The notes under the pieces were generated by a model. It was not told the origin of the DNA and did not search any database. It was given only the letters and a program-made list of their open reading frames with translations. From contig JBAZMG010000015.1 in the NCBI GenBank assembly GCA_041649895.1, positions 1 through 17,656 of the forward strand: a stretch of DNA of 17,656 nt, in the 5' to 3' direction. Positions 1 to 7,074 of this stretch are shown in pieces. The stretch comes from STD1-204 sp041649895 (GTDB lineage: Bacteria > Patescibacteriota > Minisyncoccia > Minisyncoccales > Minisyncoccaceae). The position numbers were made by a program, and so were the translations under genes. Position 1 is the first letter of the stretch; each line of letters starts with the position of its first letter.

Positions 1-340
1 TTCCGAGCATCTTTACCCGGTATTGGATCTTGTCGCCGGGCAGAATAAGTTCGTAGAAAAAAGCGCTTCTCACCTGATACGCGAGGAGATGTTTTTTCTT
101 GTTGTCCTTGCCCATTTTTTGCCTCAGTAATATTGTGCCCGCCTGAGCAATCCCTTCCACCACCAAAACTCCGGGCATTACCGAAAAATCAACAAAGTGC
201 CCTTTGAAATACGGATCATCCACAAGAGTTTGTTTGTACGCCACGATCGAATTTCCTTCTATGGATTCGACTTCGTCAACCCAAAGAAACGGGTCATCGT
301 ACGGTATCAGTTCTTTAATTTGTTCTTTTGTGTACATCAT
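1..340 (-). CDS. fabZ: FabZ/FabA-like (3R)-hydroxyacyl dehydratase, 3' end outside window
   Basis: Reading leftward from ATG at 340 (a second ATG at 337 is equally possible) gives 113 codons open to the window edge, so the C-terminus is missing. The protein begins with EQIKELIPYDDPFLWVDEV, the usual N-terminus of FabZ hot-dog dehydratases. It carries KGHF (His48) followed by MPGVLVVEGIAQAG (Glu62), matching the family's catalytic His/Glu pair. Family role: dehydration of 3-hydroxyacyl thioesters to trans-2-enoyl thioesters. No clear SD precedes the start. It lies downstream of and on the same strand as the FabG-like gene, but 329 bp of palindromic DNA separate them, so co-transcription is uncertain. 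The acyl carrier (ACP or CoA) cannot be told from sequence. Confidence 0.85.
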   Translation of the reverse strand, partial: MMYTKEQIKELIPYDDPFLWVDEVESIEGNSIVAYKQTLVDDPYFKGHFVDFSVMPGVLVVEGIAQAGTILLRQKMGKDNKKKHLLAYQVRSAFFYELILPGDKIQYRVKMLG

Positions 341-355
341 GATTAATAAATATTT

Positions 356-487
356 AATTATTTGGATTATGTTGTTTGTTCAACGCGTCGGCTGCCGACC
401 AGCCGTCGGCAGTCGCGCTCGGCCTCAGAAAATTTTCCGCTGAAAATTTTCTTGCGGATGTGTCCAACCAACACAATCCAAATAATT
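356..487. repeat. Inverted-repeat element E1 (19-bp arms, two inner hairpins)
   Basis: The arms at 356-374 and 469-487 are complementary over 19 bp with one mismatch. Inside are a GC-rich hairpin (CTGCCGAC / GTCGGCAG, about 392-412) and a pair of self-complementary GAAAATTTTC blocks (about 428-451). The layout is outer stem plus two inner hairpins, a cruciform or three-way junction. It lies just upstream of the dehydratase start. Together with E2 it fills the 329-bp gene-free stretch 341-669; no gene is seen there. Confidence 0.75.
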
Positions 488-519
488 CATATAATATTTT
501 TTCCAGAATATTTACTTGT

Positions 520-662
520 ATTTAAGGATATGCTTATCGGATGCATGTCGCAGGCAAATTTGCATGGTTTTCTTTTGTATTCAAAAGAAAAAATTTGCCG
601 AGACCGAGTCCGCTTCCTCGCTGGAGGAAGCGAGACGTCAAACGATAAGCGTATCCTTAAAT
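520..662. repeat. Inverted-repeat element E2 (20-bp arms, two inner hairpins)
   Basis: The arms at 520-539 and 643-662 pair over 20 bp with one mismatch. Inside are an AT-rich hairpin (553-598, GCAAATT / AATTTGC with TTTTCTTTTG / CAAAAGAAAA) and a perfect 8-bp GC hairpin GCTTCCTC / GAGGAAGC (612-631). It has the same architecture as E1 but an unrelated sequence. The right arm ends 8 bp past the fabG stop, so it could also act as that gene's 3' processing or termination structure, although no U-tract is present. Confidence 0.8.
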
Positions 663-669
663 AACGCTA

Positions 670-1410
670 TTATATAGACAATCCTCCGTCGATATTAACC
701 ACTGTTCCCGTGATAAATCCGGCTTCTTCCGATGCCAAAAAAGCAACCAAATTCGCCACTTCTTCAGGTTTCCCGAATCTGCCGAGTGATGTTAATTTTT
801 TGACCATTACCTTCATTTCCTCCGGAATCGCTTCCGCCATTTTTGTTTCAATGAATCCGGGAGCAATGGCATTGATTCGCACATTGAATCTTCCGACCTC
901 TTTTGATAAAGATTTTGTAAAACCGATAATTCCGGCTTTGGCCGCGGCGTAATTGGCTTGGCCGAAATTGCCTCGCTGGCCAACGATCGAAGAAATACTT
1001 ATAATGTTTCCCTGGCTTTGGATTATCAGGGGCAGGGCGGCCTTGGCGCAGTTAAATACACCGGTCAGATCGATATCGATCACCTTTTGCCATTCTTCAT
1101 AGGTCATCTTGGCAAGGGTTCGGTCTTTGTTTATGCCCGCGTTATTGACGAGCACGTCAAGCTTGCCGAATCCGGCCTGAATGTCGGCGATCATTTTTTC
1201 CACTTCTTCCGGCTTTGATACGTCCGCGAAAAAATATTTCGCTTCTCCTCCCGCTTTTTCAATTTCTTCTTTCGCTATTTTTAAATTTTCTTCCTGGGTG
1301 CTTATGTCGTTCAGCGCTATTTTTCCTCCGAGTGAAGCGAATTTTAACGCGATTGTTTTTCCAATTCCCTGGGAAGCTCCGGTGATTAAAATAACTTTAT
1401 CTTTAAACAT
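670..1410 (-). CDS. fabG: 3-oxoacyl-ACP reductase-like short-chain dehydrogenase (FabG type)
   Basis: This is a 246-aa classical SDR. Visible features are the nucleotide-binding TGASQGIG (10-17), NNAG (89-92), and the catalytic triad Ser141, Tyr154, Lys158 in SIVGQRGNFGQANYAAAKAG, essentially the FabG signature. The C-terminus has NAIAPGFIETKM and GTVVNIDGGLSI. Length matches FabG (about 245 aa). Expected reaction: NADPH-dependent reduction of a 3-oxoacyl thioester. The substrate could be ACP- or CoA-linked; an acetoacetyl-CoA reductase (PhaB-like) role is possible because the upstream gene is a thiolase. The start is the only ATG near the canonical N-terminus. It is separated from the upstream gene by 47 bp containing a GC-rich hairpin. 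Confidence 0.92.
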   Translation of the reverse strand: MFKDKVILITGASQGIGKTIALKFASLGGKIALNDISTQEENLKIAKEEIEKAGGEAKYFFADVSKPEEVEKMIADIQAGFGKLDVLVNNAGINKDRTLAKMTYEEWQKVIDIDLTGVFNCAKAALPLIIQSQGNIISISSIVGQRGNFGQANYAAAKAGIIGFTKSLSKEVGRFNVRINAIAPGFIETKMAEAIPEEMKVMVKKLTSLGRFGKPEEVANLVAFLASEEAGFITGTVVNIDGGLSI

Positions 1411-1425
1411 ATTTTTTTTGATTTT

Positions 1426-1454
1426 ACCCCCGCCTTTTTAAAAAAGATGGGGGT
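1426..1454 (-). other. Intercistronic hairpin between DUF35/DUF362 gene and fabG
   Basis: ACCCCC (1426-1431) pairs with GGGGGT (1449-1454), and the T-run/A-run between them can extend the stem. In the direction of transcription it is followed by A-rich rather than U-rich sequence, so it does not look like a terminator. An mRNA-stabilising or processing stem is more likely. Confidence 0.5.
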
Positions 1455-1457
1455 TTA

Positions 1458-2489
1458 TTAACAAACATTAATATTATATTGGACTTCTTTAATTTCCCGC
1501 CCAACGGTTTTAATGTTTTCCGGTCTGATTTCTTCAATGATCTTTGGCATTGCTTTTGCCATAGAGATTTCGTTAAAAATTCGGTCAAGATTGAGATAGT
1601 TTTTACCGGCCAAGGTGAGGCCCATAAAAACAGTGAGTTTGTCCGGCCGTTGGATCACTTCGGCCTCACCAATGGTTATCGTGTTTGCCAGATTGCCCAT
1701 CAGTTCATTCGCGATTTCCGTTTCGGAATATAGATATTTTGAAGCAAGGTAATTTTCTTTTTTCAATACCTTGAATATGTTTTCCGTTGATGCCGCTTGC
1801 CCGATCTTTAGGATAGAAAGATTTAAAACAATATCAGCTTTTGTGATTTCCTCTGATATTTCCAAATTGCCTTGTTTTACAAAATTTGTTTTCGCGATGT
1901 CCAGCGGCGCGATATTGTTTTTCATACAAACGTCCAATAGTCCCGACTTTTGGGCGGAGGCTTCTATTGGTGTTTCGTCAAAGCTCTGAGCGGCTATCTT
2001 AATGTTTTCCGGCTTTATTTTTTTCTCAAAAAGAAATTGGAGAACTCCGGCTAAAAAATCGGGCGAAGTATTTTCCCGGAAATAAGCGTGGTTCGGGGAG
2101 ACGAGAGTCGGCAAGATCAAAATTTTTGAATTTTCCGCGAAATCGATCTTTAATAATTGAAGAGTGCTCTTAATCGCGTCCGAAATATCGTATTTTATTC
2201 GCCAGATCGCGACCGCGTCTTTGTCATCAACGGGTTCGTATTTTATTTCTTCTCCGATCTTGTATTCTTTTACGGTTTTATAAGCGTATTTGTTGTTGTT
2301 CTCGTCCTCGATTATATGCGCGAAATAAGGTACTGCCGGATGCATTATTGTCGGAATCATTGCTTTGGACGACGCGACAACCGTCATTTTTTCGCTTTTA
2401 CTTTTTTCCAAATCAACCAAGCAGTGCGGGCAGAGCCTGATCGGATATTGCCACCTTCTTTCGCATTTGGGACATTTAAAGAAATTCAT
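1458..2489 (-). CDS. Zinc-ribbon/OB-fold (DUF35-type) protein with DUF362-like C-terminal region
   Basis: The preferred start is ATG at 2489, which gives 343 aa beginning MNFFKCPKC. A longer reading from 2558 would overlap the thiolase and add an unlikely tail. Cys6, Cys9, Cys20 and Cys23 form a rubredoxin-like zinc ribbon, followed by an OB-like segment (about 30-95) as in DUF35 acyl-CoA-associated proteins, which are partners of archaeal-type thiolases. From about residue 120 the sequence (ILPTLVSPNHAYFRENTSPD, then EKKIKPENIKIAAQSF) resembles DUF362-family proteins. The ferredoxin cysteines of many DUF362 proteins are not evident. DUF35 partners are thought to help channel substrate in thiolase/HMG-CoA synthase complexes, and the adjacent thiolase fits that. 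The role of the DUF362-like part is unknown. Confidence 0.75.
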   Translation of the reverse strand: MNFFKCPKCERRWQYPIRLCPHCLVDLEKSKSEKMTVVASSKAMIPTIMHPAVPYFAHIIEDENNNKYAYKTVKEYKIGEEIKYEPVDDKDAVAIWRIKYDISDAIKSTLQLLKIDFAENSKILILPTLVSPNHAYFRENTSPDFLAGVLQFLFEKKIKPENIKIAAQSFDETPIEASAQKSGLLDVCMKNNIAPLDIAKTNFVKQGNLEISEEITKADIVLNLSILKIGQAASTENIFKVLKKENYLASKYLYSETEIANELMGNLANTITIGEAEVIQRPDKLTVFMGLTLAGKNYLNLDRIFNEISMAKAMPKIIEEIRPENIKTVGREIKEVQYNINVC

Positions 2490-2538
2490 AATATTTTTTG
2501 GTTTAATAAAATAATTAAAACAGGCCGGTTTGAATGGC

Positions 2539-3669
2539 CTATTTTTTAACTTTTTCAAAAATATGCACGGTAACGCTTCCGCCGGCGCCGCCGATATTGT
2601 GCGTCAATCCGATTTTCGGTTCAGGCTTAACTTGCCTTTCTTCGCAATTCCCCCTGAGCTGGTTAACAATTTCATATATTTGCGCCAGTCCGGTCACGGA
2701 AATCGGGTGTCCTTTCGCTTTGAGTCCGCCCGAGGGATTTATGGGCATCTCTCCATCCAAATTGATTTTCCCGGATCTTATGAGCTCATTTCCCTTTCCC
2801 GCTTCCGCGAATCCCAAGTCTTCGTAAGAGATCAATTCCACCGAAGTGAAGGCGTCGTGTATTTCCGCCACATTAACGTCTTTCGGCGTAATCCCGGCTT
2901 GCTCAAAGGCTTTTTTCGCGGCCAATTGCGTGGCCTTGAAATGCGTCAAATCCTGCCTGCCGAAAGTCAAAAGATAATCAGTCGCAAATCCCGATCCGAT
3001 CACTTTGACGTCAGTTTCGTCTTTTGAGATTATAATTGCCGCTCCACCGTTTACGGAGAGAGAGCAATCCATAAGCCGCAAAGGAGAAGCGACCACGGGA
3101 GAACTTTTTATTTTTTCCAAGTCAATGGGTTTTTTATAGAAATAGGCCTTTGGGTTTAGCGCCGCGTTGCTGTGGTTTTTAAAAGAGATCAAAGACAAGT
3201 CATCCATCGTCGCCCCATACTTTTCCATATATTTCTGCCACACCAAAGCGTTTTGCGTGGGAAAAAGCATTCCTTCGGTTTGTTCGGTTACTTTTTCCGC
3301 GGCGGACAATATCCAATCAACAACCGTATCGCTCTTGTTGTCCGCAAATTTTTCCGCGGCCAAAACCAGGACGTTATCGTATTCGTCCAAATGCAGTGCT
3401 GTCCAAAAAGCGGCCCCGCCCCCTCCGCAAACCGAAGGGATCTCGATAATGGGCACGTTTGTTTTGAACAGATCGGAAAGGAATGAAACCTTGTGGGTTT
3501 GATGTTCCCCTCCCGCGGCACTGGAAATGCTTGAGAAAACTATGGCATCAATGTCAGCGATATTCATCTTGGCGTCAGCCAAGGCCTCGATAGCGGCATC
3601 ATAAGCGAATAGCCACCAGGGCTTTACGGAATAGTCAAATTTTGTCATCCCCACTCCTTTGATGTACAT
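2539..3669 (-). CDS. Archaeal/SCPx-type thiolase (acetyl-CoA C-acyltransferase-like)
   Basis: This is a 376-aa thiolase-fold protein. The N-terminus MYIKGVGMTKF is typical and fixes the start at 3669. The nucleophilic Cys81 lies in IPSVCGGGGAA; His271 is in AEIHDAFTSVEL; NPSGGLKAKGHPIS supplies His321; the C-terminus ends with HNIGGAGGSVTVHIF. As in archaeal and SCP2 thiolases, a C-terminal catalytic Cys is not obvious, so degradative versus condensing activity cannot be assigned by motif. The next gene downstream is a DUF35 protein, the usual partner of archaeal-type thiolases. Its mRNA probably starts in 3700-3760. Likely product: a 3-oxoacyl-CoA (for example acetoacetyl-CoA), which FabG could then reduce. 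Confidence 0.88.
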   Translation of the reverse strand: MYIKGVGMTKFDYSVKPWWLFAYDAAIEALADAKMNIADIDAIVFSSISSAAGGEHQTHKVSFLSDLFKTNVPIIEIPSVCGGGGAAFWTALHLDEYDNVLVLAAEKFADNKSDTVVDWILSAAEKVTEQTEGMLFPTQNALVWQKYMEKYGATMDDLSLISFKNHSNAALNPKAYFYKKPIDLEKIKSSPVVASPLRLMDCSLSVNGGAAIIISKDETDVKVIGSGFATDYLLTFGRQDLTHFKATQLAAKKAFEQAGITPKDVNVAEIHDAFTSVELISYEDLGFAEAGKGNELIRSGKINLDGEMPINPSGGLKAKGHPISVTGLAQIYEIVNQLRGNCEERQVKPEPKIGLTHNIGGAGGSVTVHIFEKVKK

Positions 3670-3753
3670 ATAAATAAAAAATAATAGTTAGTCTCTATTA
3701 GTAAACTTTGGAAAAAGCGTTTTCCTCTATTGTATATTTAACCTTGCCCTAAT

Positions 3754-3782
3754 AGTTTACCTCGTTTGGGGGTCATTTTCAA
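3754..3782 (-). promoter_or_regulatory. Candidate promoter for the thiolase operon
   Basis: On the minus strand TTGAAA (3777-3782) and TAAACT (3754-3759) are 17 bp apart. The -10 matches consensus only partly. The leader would contain a GGAAAA / TTTTCC hairpin (3710-3725) and a GTAAACT / AGTTTAC pairing (3701-3707 with 3754-3760). Confidence 0.35.
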
Positions 3783-3860
3783 GGGTTTTTTCCACAGTTT
3801 TTTAGCCATAAAATGAGTTGACTTTTAGTGCAAAACATTATTATGAATCAAGTTTTTGCC

Positions 3861-3911
3861 AAATAAAAAAAGCCCGTAAACGCAGAGTGGCACAAAATTC
3901 CGCTGGGCTTT
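3861..3911 (-). terminator. Rho-independent terminator
   Basis: On the minus strand AAAGCCC (3905-3911) pairs with GGGCTTT (3869-3875), with an inner AGCGG / CCACT stem. An uninterrupted T-rich run (complement of 3862-3870) follows. It ends the putative RNA and any read-through from uppS. Confidence 0.85.
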
Positions 3912-4083
3912 ATATTTAGTGCAAGCTGTGCTTGTACTAGGGGGCTGGTCGCTTATTGAAGGTTATGGGATCAACCCGGTATTCTTTTGGCTATACTATA
4001 AGTGTTGTGCCAGTCACCACCCCTATTAATTCCATCTCCGCAGTTTTGCGGGTCGAAACCATTGAAGAGGATTTGAGGTTTCT
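3861..4083 (-). ncRNA. Putative structured non-coding RNA downstream of uppS
   Basis: A consensus minus-strand promoter lies immediately 5' and a strong terminator marks the 3' end, defining about 220 nt without a credible protein. In order, the RNA can form GAAACC / GGTTTC with a 16-nt loop, CCGCA / TGCGG, a 10-bp stem 4016-4025 with 3938-3949 (2-nt bulge) enclosing TGGC / GCCA and GGG / CCC hairpins, GTGCAAGC / GCTTGTAC (loop TGT, about 3919-3937), and the terminator stem. A 23-codon frame from ATG 4062 to a stop at 3991 has no SD and would disrupt the stems. It is not recognisable as tmRNA, SRP RNA, RNase P RNA or 6S RNA by eye. This RNA fills most of the gene-free stretch 3670-4114. Confidence 0.55.
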
Positions 4084-4089
4084 AAAAAT

Positions 4090-4118
4090 ATAATAGAATA
4101 TTTTGATATTATAGTCAA
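4090..4118 (-). promoter_or_regulatory. Sigma70-type promoter overlapping the uppS stop codon
   Basis: TTGACT (4113-4118) and TATTAT (4090-4095) are separated by exactly 17 bp on the minus strand. The -35 box includes the uppS TGA stop (4115-4117), so the promoter has been packed into the end of the gene. It would drive the structured RNA at 3861-4083. Confidence 0.7.
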
Positions 4119-4813
4119 GCACCCTTGCGGCGCTGGCGGTCTGAGTAATCAAGCACGGCTTTTTCAAAATCTTTTCCCTTAAAGGCGGGAAAATATGTTT
4201 CAATAAAATATAATTGGGCGTAGGAAATATCCCACATCATAAATCCGGCCGACATATGAGGATCACCGTCTGTTCCGGTTCTGATCACGAGATCAACGGG
4301 TGGCAAATCTTTGGTCCACAAATTTTGTTTTATGGTCTTTTCCGTTATTCCCACTTTTTGGCCCCTGAGCGTTTTAATGCATTCTTTCATTTCGTCCGTG
4401 CCGTTATAGGCCATTAAAAACGTCAGATGAAATTTGTTATAATGCTTGGTTTTTTCGATCGCCCTTTTTATCGCTTCTCGCGCTTTTAGGGGGAAAAATT
4501 CTTGCCAGCGCCCCAAGACCTGGATCTTCACTTTATTTTTGTGAGTTCTTTCGTCATCCGCGATCTCTTGGAACTGTTTTTCGATAATTCCATATAAATA
4601 ATTAATTTCCCCTTTTGGTCTTTTTGTGATGTTGTCGAGAGATGTTCCCCAAAATGTAAAATAAGGTATGCGCATTTCGATTACCTGCTCCAAGACCGAT
4701 TTTAGGGAGTCAACGCCTTTTTCGTGCCCGAGAAAAGCGGCCAATCCTTTTTTCTTTGCCCAGCGCCTGTTTCCGTCCGGTATTAAAGCCACGTGTGCGG
4801 GTATATTTTTCAT
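4115..4813 (-). CDS. uppS: Isoprenyl transferase (cis-prenyltransferase, UppS family)
   Basis: This 232-aa protein makes long-chain polyprenyl diphosphates, the lipid carrier for cell-wall and glycan assembly, by adding isopentenyl diphosphate units. IPDGNRRWAKKKG (11-23) contains the Mg-binding Asp13, and TFWGTSLDN (53-61) matches the substrate-binding block. RTGTDGDPHMSAGFMMWD (178-195) followed by SYAQLYF stands where most bacterial enzymes have RTGGEQRLSNFLLWQ. The catalytic Arg178 remains, but the next stretch is divergent, a form I associate with CPR and related lineages. The start at 4813 overlaps the end of the upstream small membrane gene by 4 bp (ATGA), suggesting translational coupling. 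Confidence 0.93.
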   Translation of the reverse strand: MKNIPAHVALIPDGNRRWAKKKGLAAFLGHEKGVDSLKSVLEQVIEMRIPYFTFWGTSLDNITKRPKGEINYLYGIIEKQFQEIADDERTHKNKVKIQVLGRWQEFFPLKAREAIKRAIEKTKHYNKFHLTFLMAYNGTDEMKECIKTLRGQKVGITEKTIKQNLWTKDLPPVDLVIRTGTDGDPHMSAGFMMWDISYAQLYFIETYFPAFKGKDFEKAVLDYSDRQRRKGA

Positions 4814-4989
4814 ATTTGTTTTTGGATTTCCGTTAGGGATGCTTTTTCTATTTTTATCGGTTTTTTCGCGTCGTTTACGGCGCTAATATAGCCCAAAGAA
4901 AATGATAATAAAGAAATTAAAACAACGGCTATAATCAACACGATTTCGTCTTGTTTTGCTTTGACAAATCTCGTTATTTTTGTTAACAT
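4810..4989 (-). CDS. Small single-pass membrane protein of unknown function
   Basis: From ATG 4989 this is 59 aa beginning MLTKITRFVKAKQDE. A TTG start at 5007 would add six residues but has no better ribosome site. A single hydrophobic helix (about 17-38, IVLIIAVVLISLLSFSLGYI) follows a basic N-terminus, leaving a short lysine-rich tail. Positive charges before the helix suggest the N-terminus is cytoplasmic. The stop overlaps the uppS ATG (ATGA), so the two are co-translated. I do not recognise the family. Confidence 0.65.
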   Translation of the reverse strand: MLTKITRFVKAKQDEIVLIIAVVLISLLSFSLGYISAVNDAKKPIKIEKASLTEIQKQI

Positions 4990-5053
4990 TACCCGTGTGT
5001 TAATCAATTAATAGCCGGTTTATATATAACCATTAAACCAGTAAAAACCAAAA

Positions 5054-5326
5054 ATGTCAAAAACCAAAGCCGCGGGGACGAGCCGCCTGGGAAGAGATTC
5101 CCAACCGAAATATCTGGGCGTAAAGTTATTTGCCGGACAAACCGCGAAAAACGGCTCCATTATTATCAGACAACGAGGTAGTAAATTCATTGCCGGAAAG
5201 AACGTACGAATGGGAAAGGATAACACCCTTTATTCTGTTAAAGAAGGGAAAGTTTCTTTTGGCACAAAGAAAAAGAAACGATTTGACGGTTCCCAGAGAA
5301 TGGCAAAGATCGTGAATGTCGACTAA
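5054..5326 (+). CDS. rpmA: 50S ribosomal protein L27
   Basis: This 90-aa protein is the only + strand gene here. It begins MSKTKAAGTSRLGRDSQPKYLGVKLFAGQ and continues with GSIIIRQRGSKFIAGKNVRMGKDNTLYSVKEGKV, the standard bL27 core. The N-terminal tail of L27 reaches the peptidyl transferase centre. Here it starts directly with the short SKTKAAGTS form, with no cleavable N-terminal extension. No SD is visible. Its usual partner rplU is not adjacent. It is divergent from the uppS operon, with a 64-bp AT-rich shared promoter region, and ends at a perfect terminator convergent with pyrG. Confidence 0.95.
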   Translation: MSKTKAAGTSRLGRDSQPKYLGVKLFAGQTAKNGSIIIRQRGSKFIAGKNVRMGKDNTLYSVKEGKVSFGTKKKKRFDGSQRMAKIVNVD

Positions 5327-5336
5327 ATCTTAAAGT

Positions 5337-5367
5337 AAAACAGAGGACGTTGTCCTCTGTTTTTTTG
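5337..5367 (+). terminator. Rho-independent terminator of rpmA
   Basis: ACAGAGGAC (5340-5348), loop GTT, GTCCTCTGT (5352-5360), then seven T. A run of A on the left side means it could also stop pyrG transcription arriving from the right. Confidence 0.93.
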
Positions 5368-5379
5368 TTTGAGACTTGT

Positions 5380-6996
5380 TTAAATACAGGCTTTTATGAA
5401 TTGGGAAAATAGCGGATGCGGTTCCAATGGCCGGGACTTTAATTCCGGGTGGAATTGGGTTGCCACGAAGAACGGATGGTTCTTCAATTCTATTATTTCC
5501 ACTAAATCCTTTTCCGGATTAATCCCCGCGACGATTAAACCCTTTTTTACGAGTAGTTCTCGATAGTCGTTGTTTAATTCGTATCTGTGCCTGTGGCGTT
5601 CGGAGATATTCTTTATTTTGTAAGCTTTCGCGCTCACGGTGCCGGGCTTGATTTCGCAGTCCCAAGCGCCCAGCCTCATTGTGGCCCCGTATTTTTTATC
5701 TTTCAATAATTGTTTTTGTTCGGGCATGAGATCAATCACTAGATTTTTTGACTTCGAATCAAATTCCGCGGAGGTGGCGTCTTTTATTCCGCAGACATTT
5801 CTCGCGAATTCTATCGCCGCCAATTGCATCCCCAGACATAATCCGAAGAACGGTATCTTATTTTTGCGGCAATATTCAATGACTTTTATTTTTCCTTCTA
5901 TTCCCCTTTTGCCAAAACCGCCGGGAACAATGATTCCATCAAATTTTTTGAGCTTTTTAAATTCATTTGGGTCTTTGGTTTCAAATTTTTGGGACGACAG
6001 CCATTGTATTTCCGCTTGTCTGTTGTTTGCCCATCCGGCGTGCTTTACTGCCTCGATCACGGAGATATAAGAGTCCAAAAGCGAGAAATCACCGGTTTCA
6101 AAATACTTGCCCACAATTCCTATTTTAACCTTTGGTTTTTCTTTTTTTATTCTTCTAACCAAATCTTCCCATTGTCTGCCGTTTTTCTTCTTTGCCCGCA
6201 ACCCGACTTTTTTTAAGATCCTTTCGCCCAAGCCTTCTTTTTCAAACCTTAACGGAATTTCGTAAATGGATTCAACATCCGGAGCGGAGATCACATCCTT
6301 GGGATCGAGATTGCAAAACACGGATATCTTTCTTTTTCTCGGTTCGTCCAAGGGGTATGAGGCGCGGCCCAAAATAAAATCGGGCTGGATACCGGCTTCG
6401 TTTAGAAGCCGGCAGGAGGTCTGGGTCGGCTTGGTTTTCATTTCGCCAATGGTTTTCAGTGTTGGCAAATAGGTGACCAAAACAAATAGGGTTTTCTTCG
6501 GGTTTTGCAGCTTCATCATTCTCGCGGCTTCCAAAAACAAAAGATTTTGGTATTCCCCCACCGTTCCACCGATCTCAATCATTACAAAGTCGGATTTTGT
6601 TTTTTCTCCGACTTTTTTGATCCGGCTGATTACCTCGTTTGGAATATCGGGAACCACTTCCACGCATTTGCCGTCAAATTCCAGATTTCGCTCTTTGGCG
6701 ATAACGGATTGGTAAACTCGGCCGGTAGTGATATAGTTTTGAGTTGAAAAACTTTCGTTTAAAAATCTTTCGTAATTGCCGATATCCTGGTCGCATTCGG
6801 TCCCATCGTCGGTAACAAAAACTTCACCATGCTCAATAGGGTTCATAGTTCCGGCGTCAACGTTGATGTACGGGTCAATTTTAACCGCGGAAACTTTAAA
6901 TCCTCTGTTTTGCAGGATCCTTCCGATTGAAGCTGTGGCGGCACCCTTCCCCACACTGCTCATCACGCCTCCTCCGACGAAAATATAATAAGCCAT
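5380..6996 (-). CDS. pyrG: CTP synthase
   Basis: This full-length 538-aa enzyme converts UTP to CTP using ATP and glutamine-derived ammonia. The N-terminal synthase domain (1-270) has the P-loop-like GGGVMSSVGKGA (8-19), KIDPYINVDAGTMNP (39-53) and IEIGGTVGE (140-148). The C-terminal class I glutamine amidotransferase domain (about 290-538) has VPGGFGKRG, the nucleophile Cys387 in GLCLGMQ, and QFHPELKSRP near the end for the His/Glu pair. ATG 6996 gives the conserved MAYYIFVGGGV start. No damage is seen. It lies downstream of rplI after a terminator hairpin, so it may have its own promoter or depend on read-through. Confidence 0.97.
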   Translation of the reverse strand: MAYYIFVGGGVMSSVGKGAATASIGRILQNRGFKVSAVKIDPYINVDAGTMNPIEHGEVFVTDDGTECDQDIGNYERFLNESFSTQNYITTGRVYQSVIAKERNLEFDGKCVEVVPDIPNEVISRIKKVGEKTKSDFVMIEIGGTVGEYQNLLFLEAARMMKLQNPKKTLFVLVTYLPTLKTIGEMKTKPTQTSCRLLNEAGIQPDFILGRASYPLDEPRKRKISVFCNLDPKDVISAPDVESIYEIPLRFEKEGLGERILKKVGLRAKKKNGRQWEDLVRRIKKEKPKVKIGIVGKYFETGDFSLLDSYISVIEAVKHAGWANNRQAEIQWLSSQKFETKDPNEFKKLKKFDGIIVPGGFGKRGIEGKIKVIEYCRKNKIPFFGLCLGMQLAAIEFARNVCGIKDATSAEFDSKSKNLVIDLMPEQKQLLKDKKYGATMRLGAWDCEIKPGTVSAKAYKIKNISERHRHRYELNNDYRELLVKKGLIVAGINPEKDLVEIIELKNHPFFVATQFHPELKSRPLEPHPLFSQFIKACI

Positions 6997-7040
6997 ATTT
7001 TAGTGATAAAATTTTTTAAGCGACTTTCTAATTGTTATTT

Positions 7041-7074
7041 AAAAAAGAAGAGAAATTTACTCCTCTTCTTTTTC
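7041..7074 (-). terminator. Terminator overlapping the end of rplI
   Basis: On the minus strand AAAAAGAAGAG, then GAGTAAATTT, then CTCTTCTTTTTT. The left arm is the last rplI codons and the loop holds the stop codon. The U-rich 3' arm makes a compact terminator or attenuator between rplI and pyrG. Confidence 0.7.

Noticed and set aside
2530..3027. 165-codon + strand frame
   Set aside because: It is an antisense shadow of the thiolase, whose catalytic motifs are all intact on the minus strand.
3861..4083. tmRNA, because of GGTTTCGACCC
   Set aside because: There is no tRNA-like acceptor/T-arm pairing and no tag-peptide frame; the 3' end is a plain terminator.
3991..4203. 70-codon minus-strand frame overlapping uppS
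   Set aside because: It lies out of frame with well-supported uppS. Its lower part (23 codons from 4062) has no SD and sits in RNA stems.
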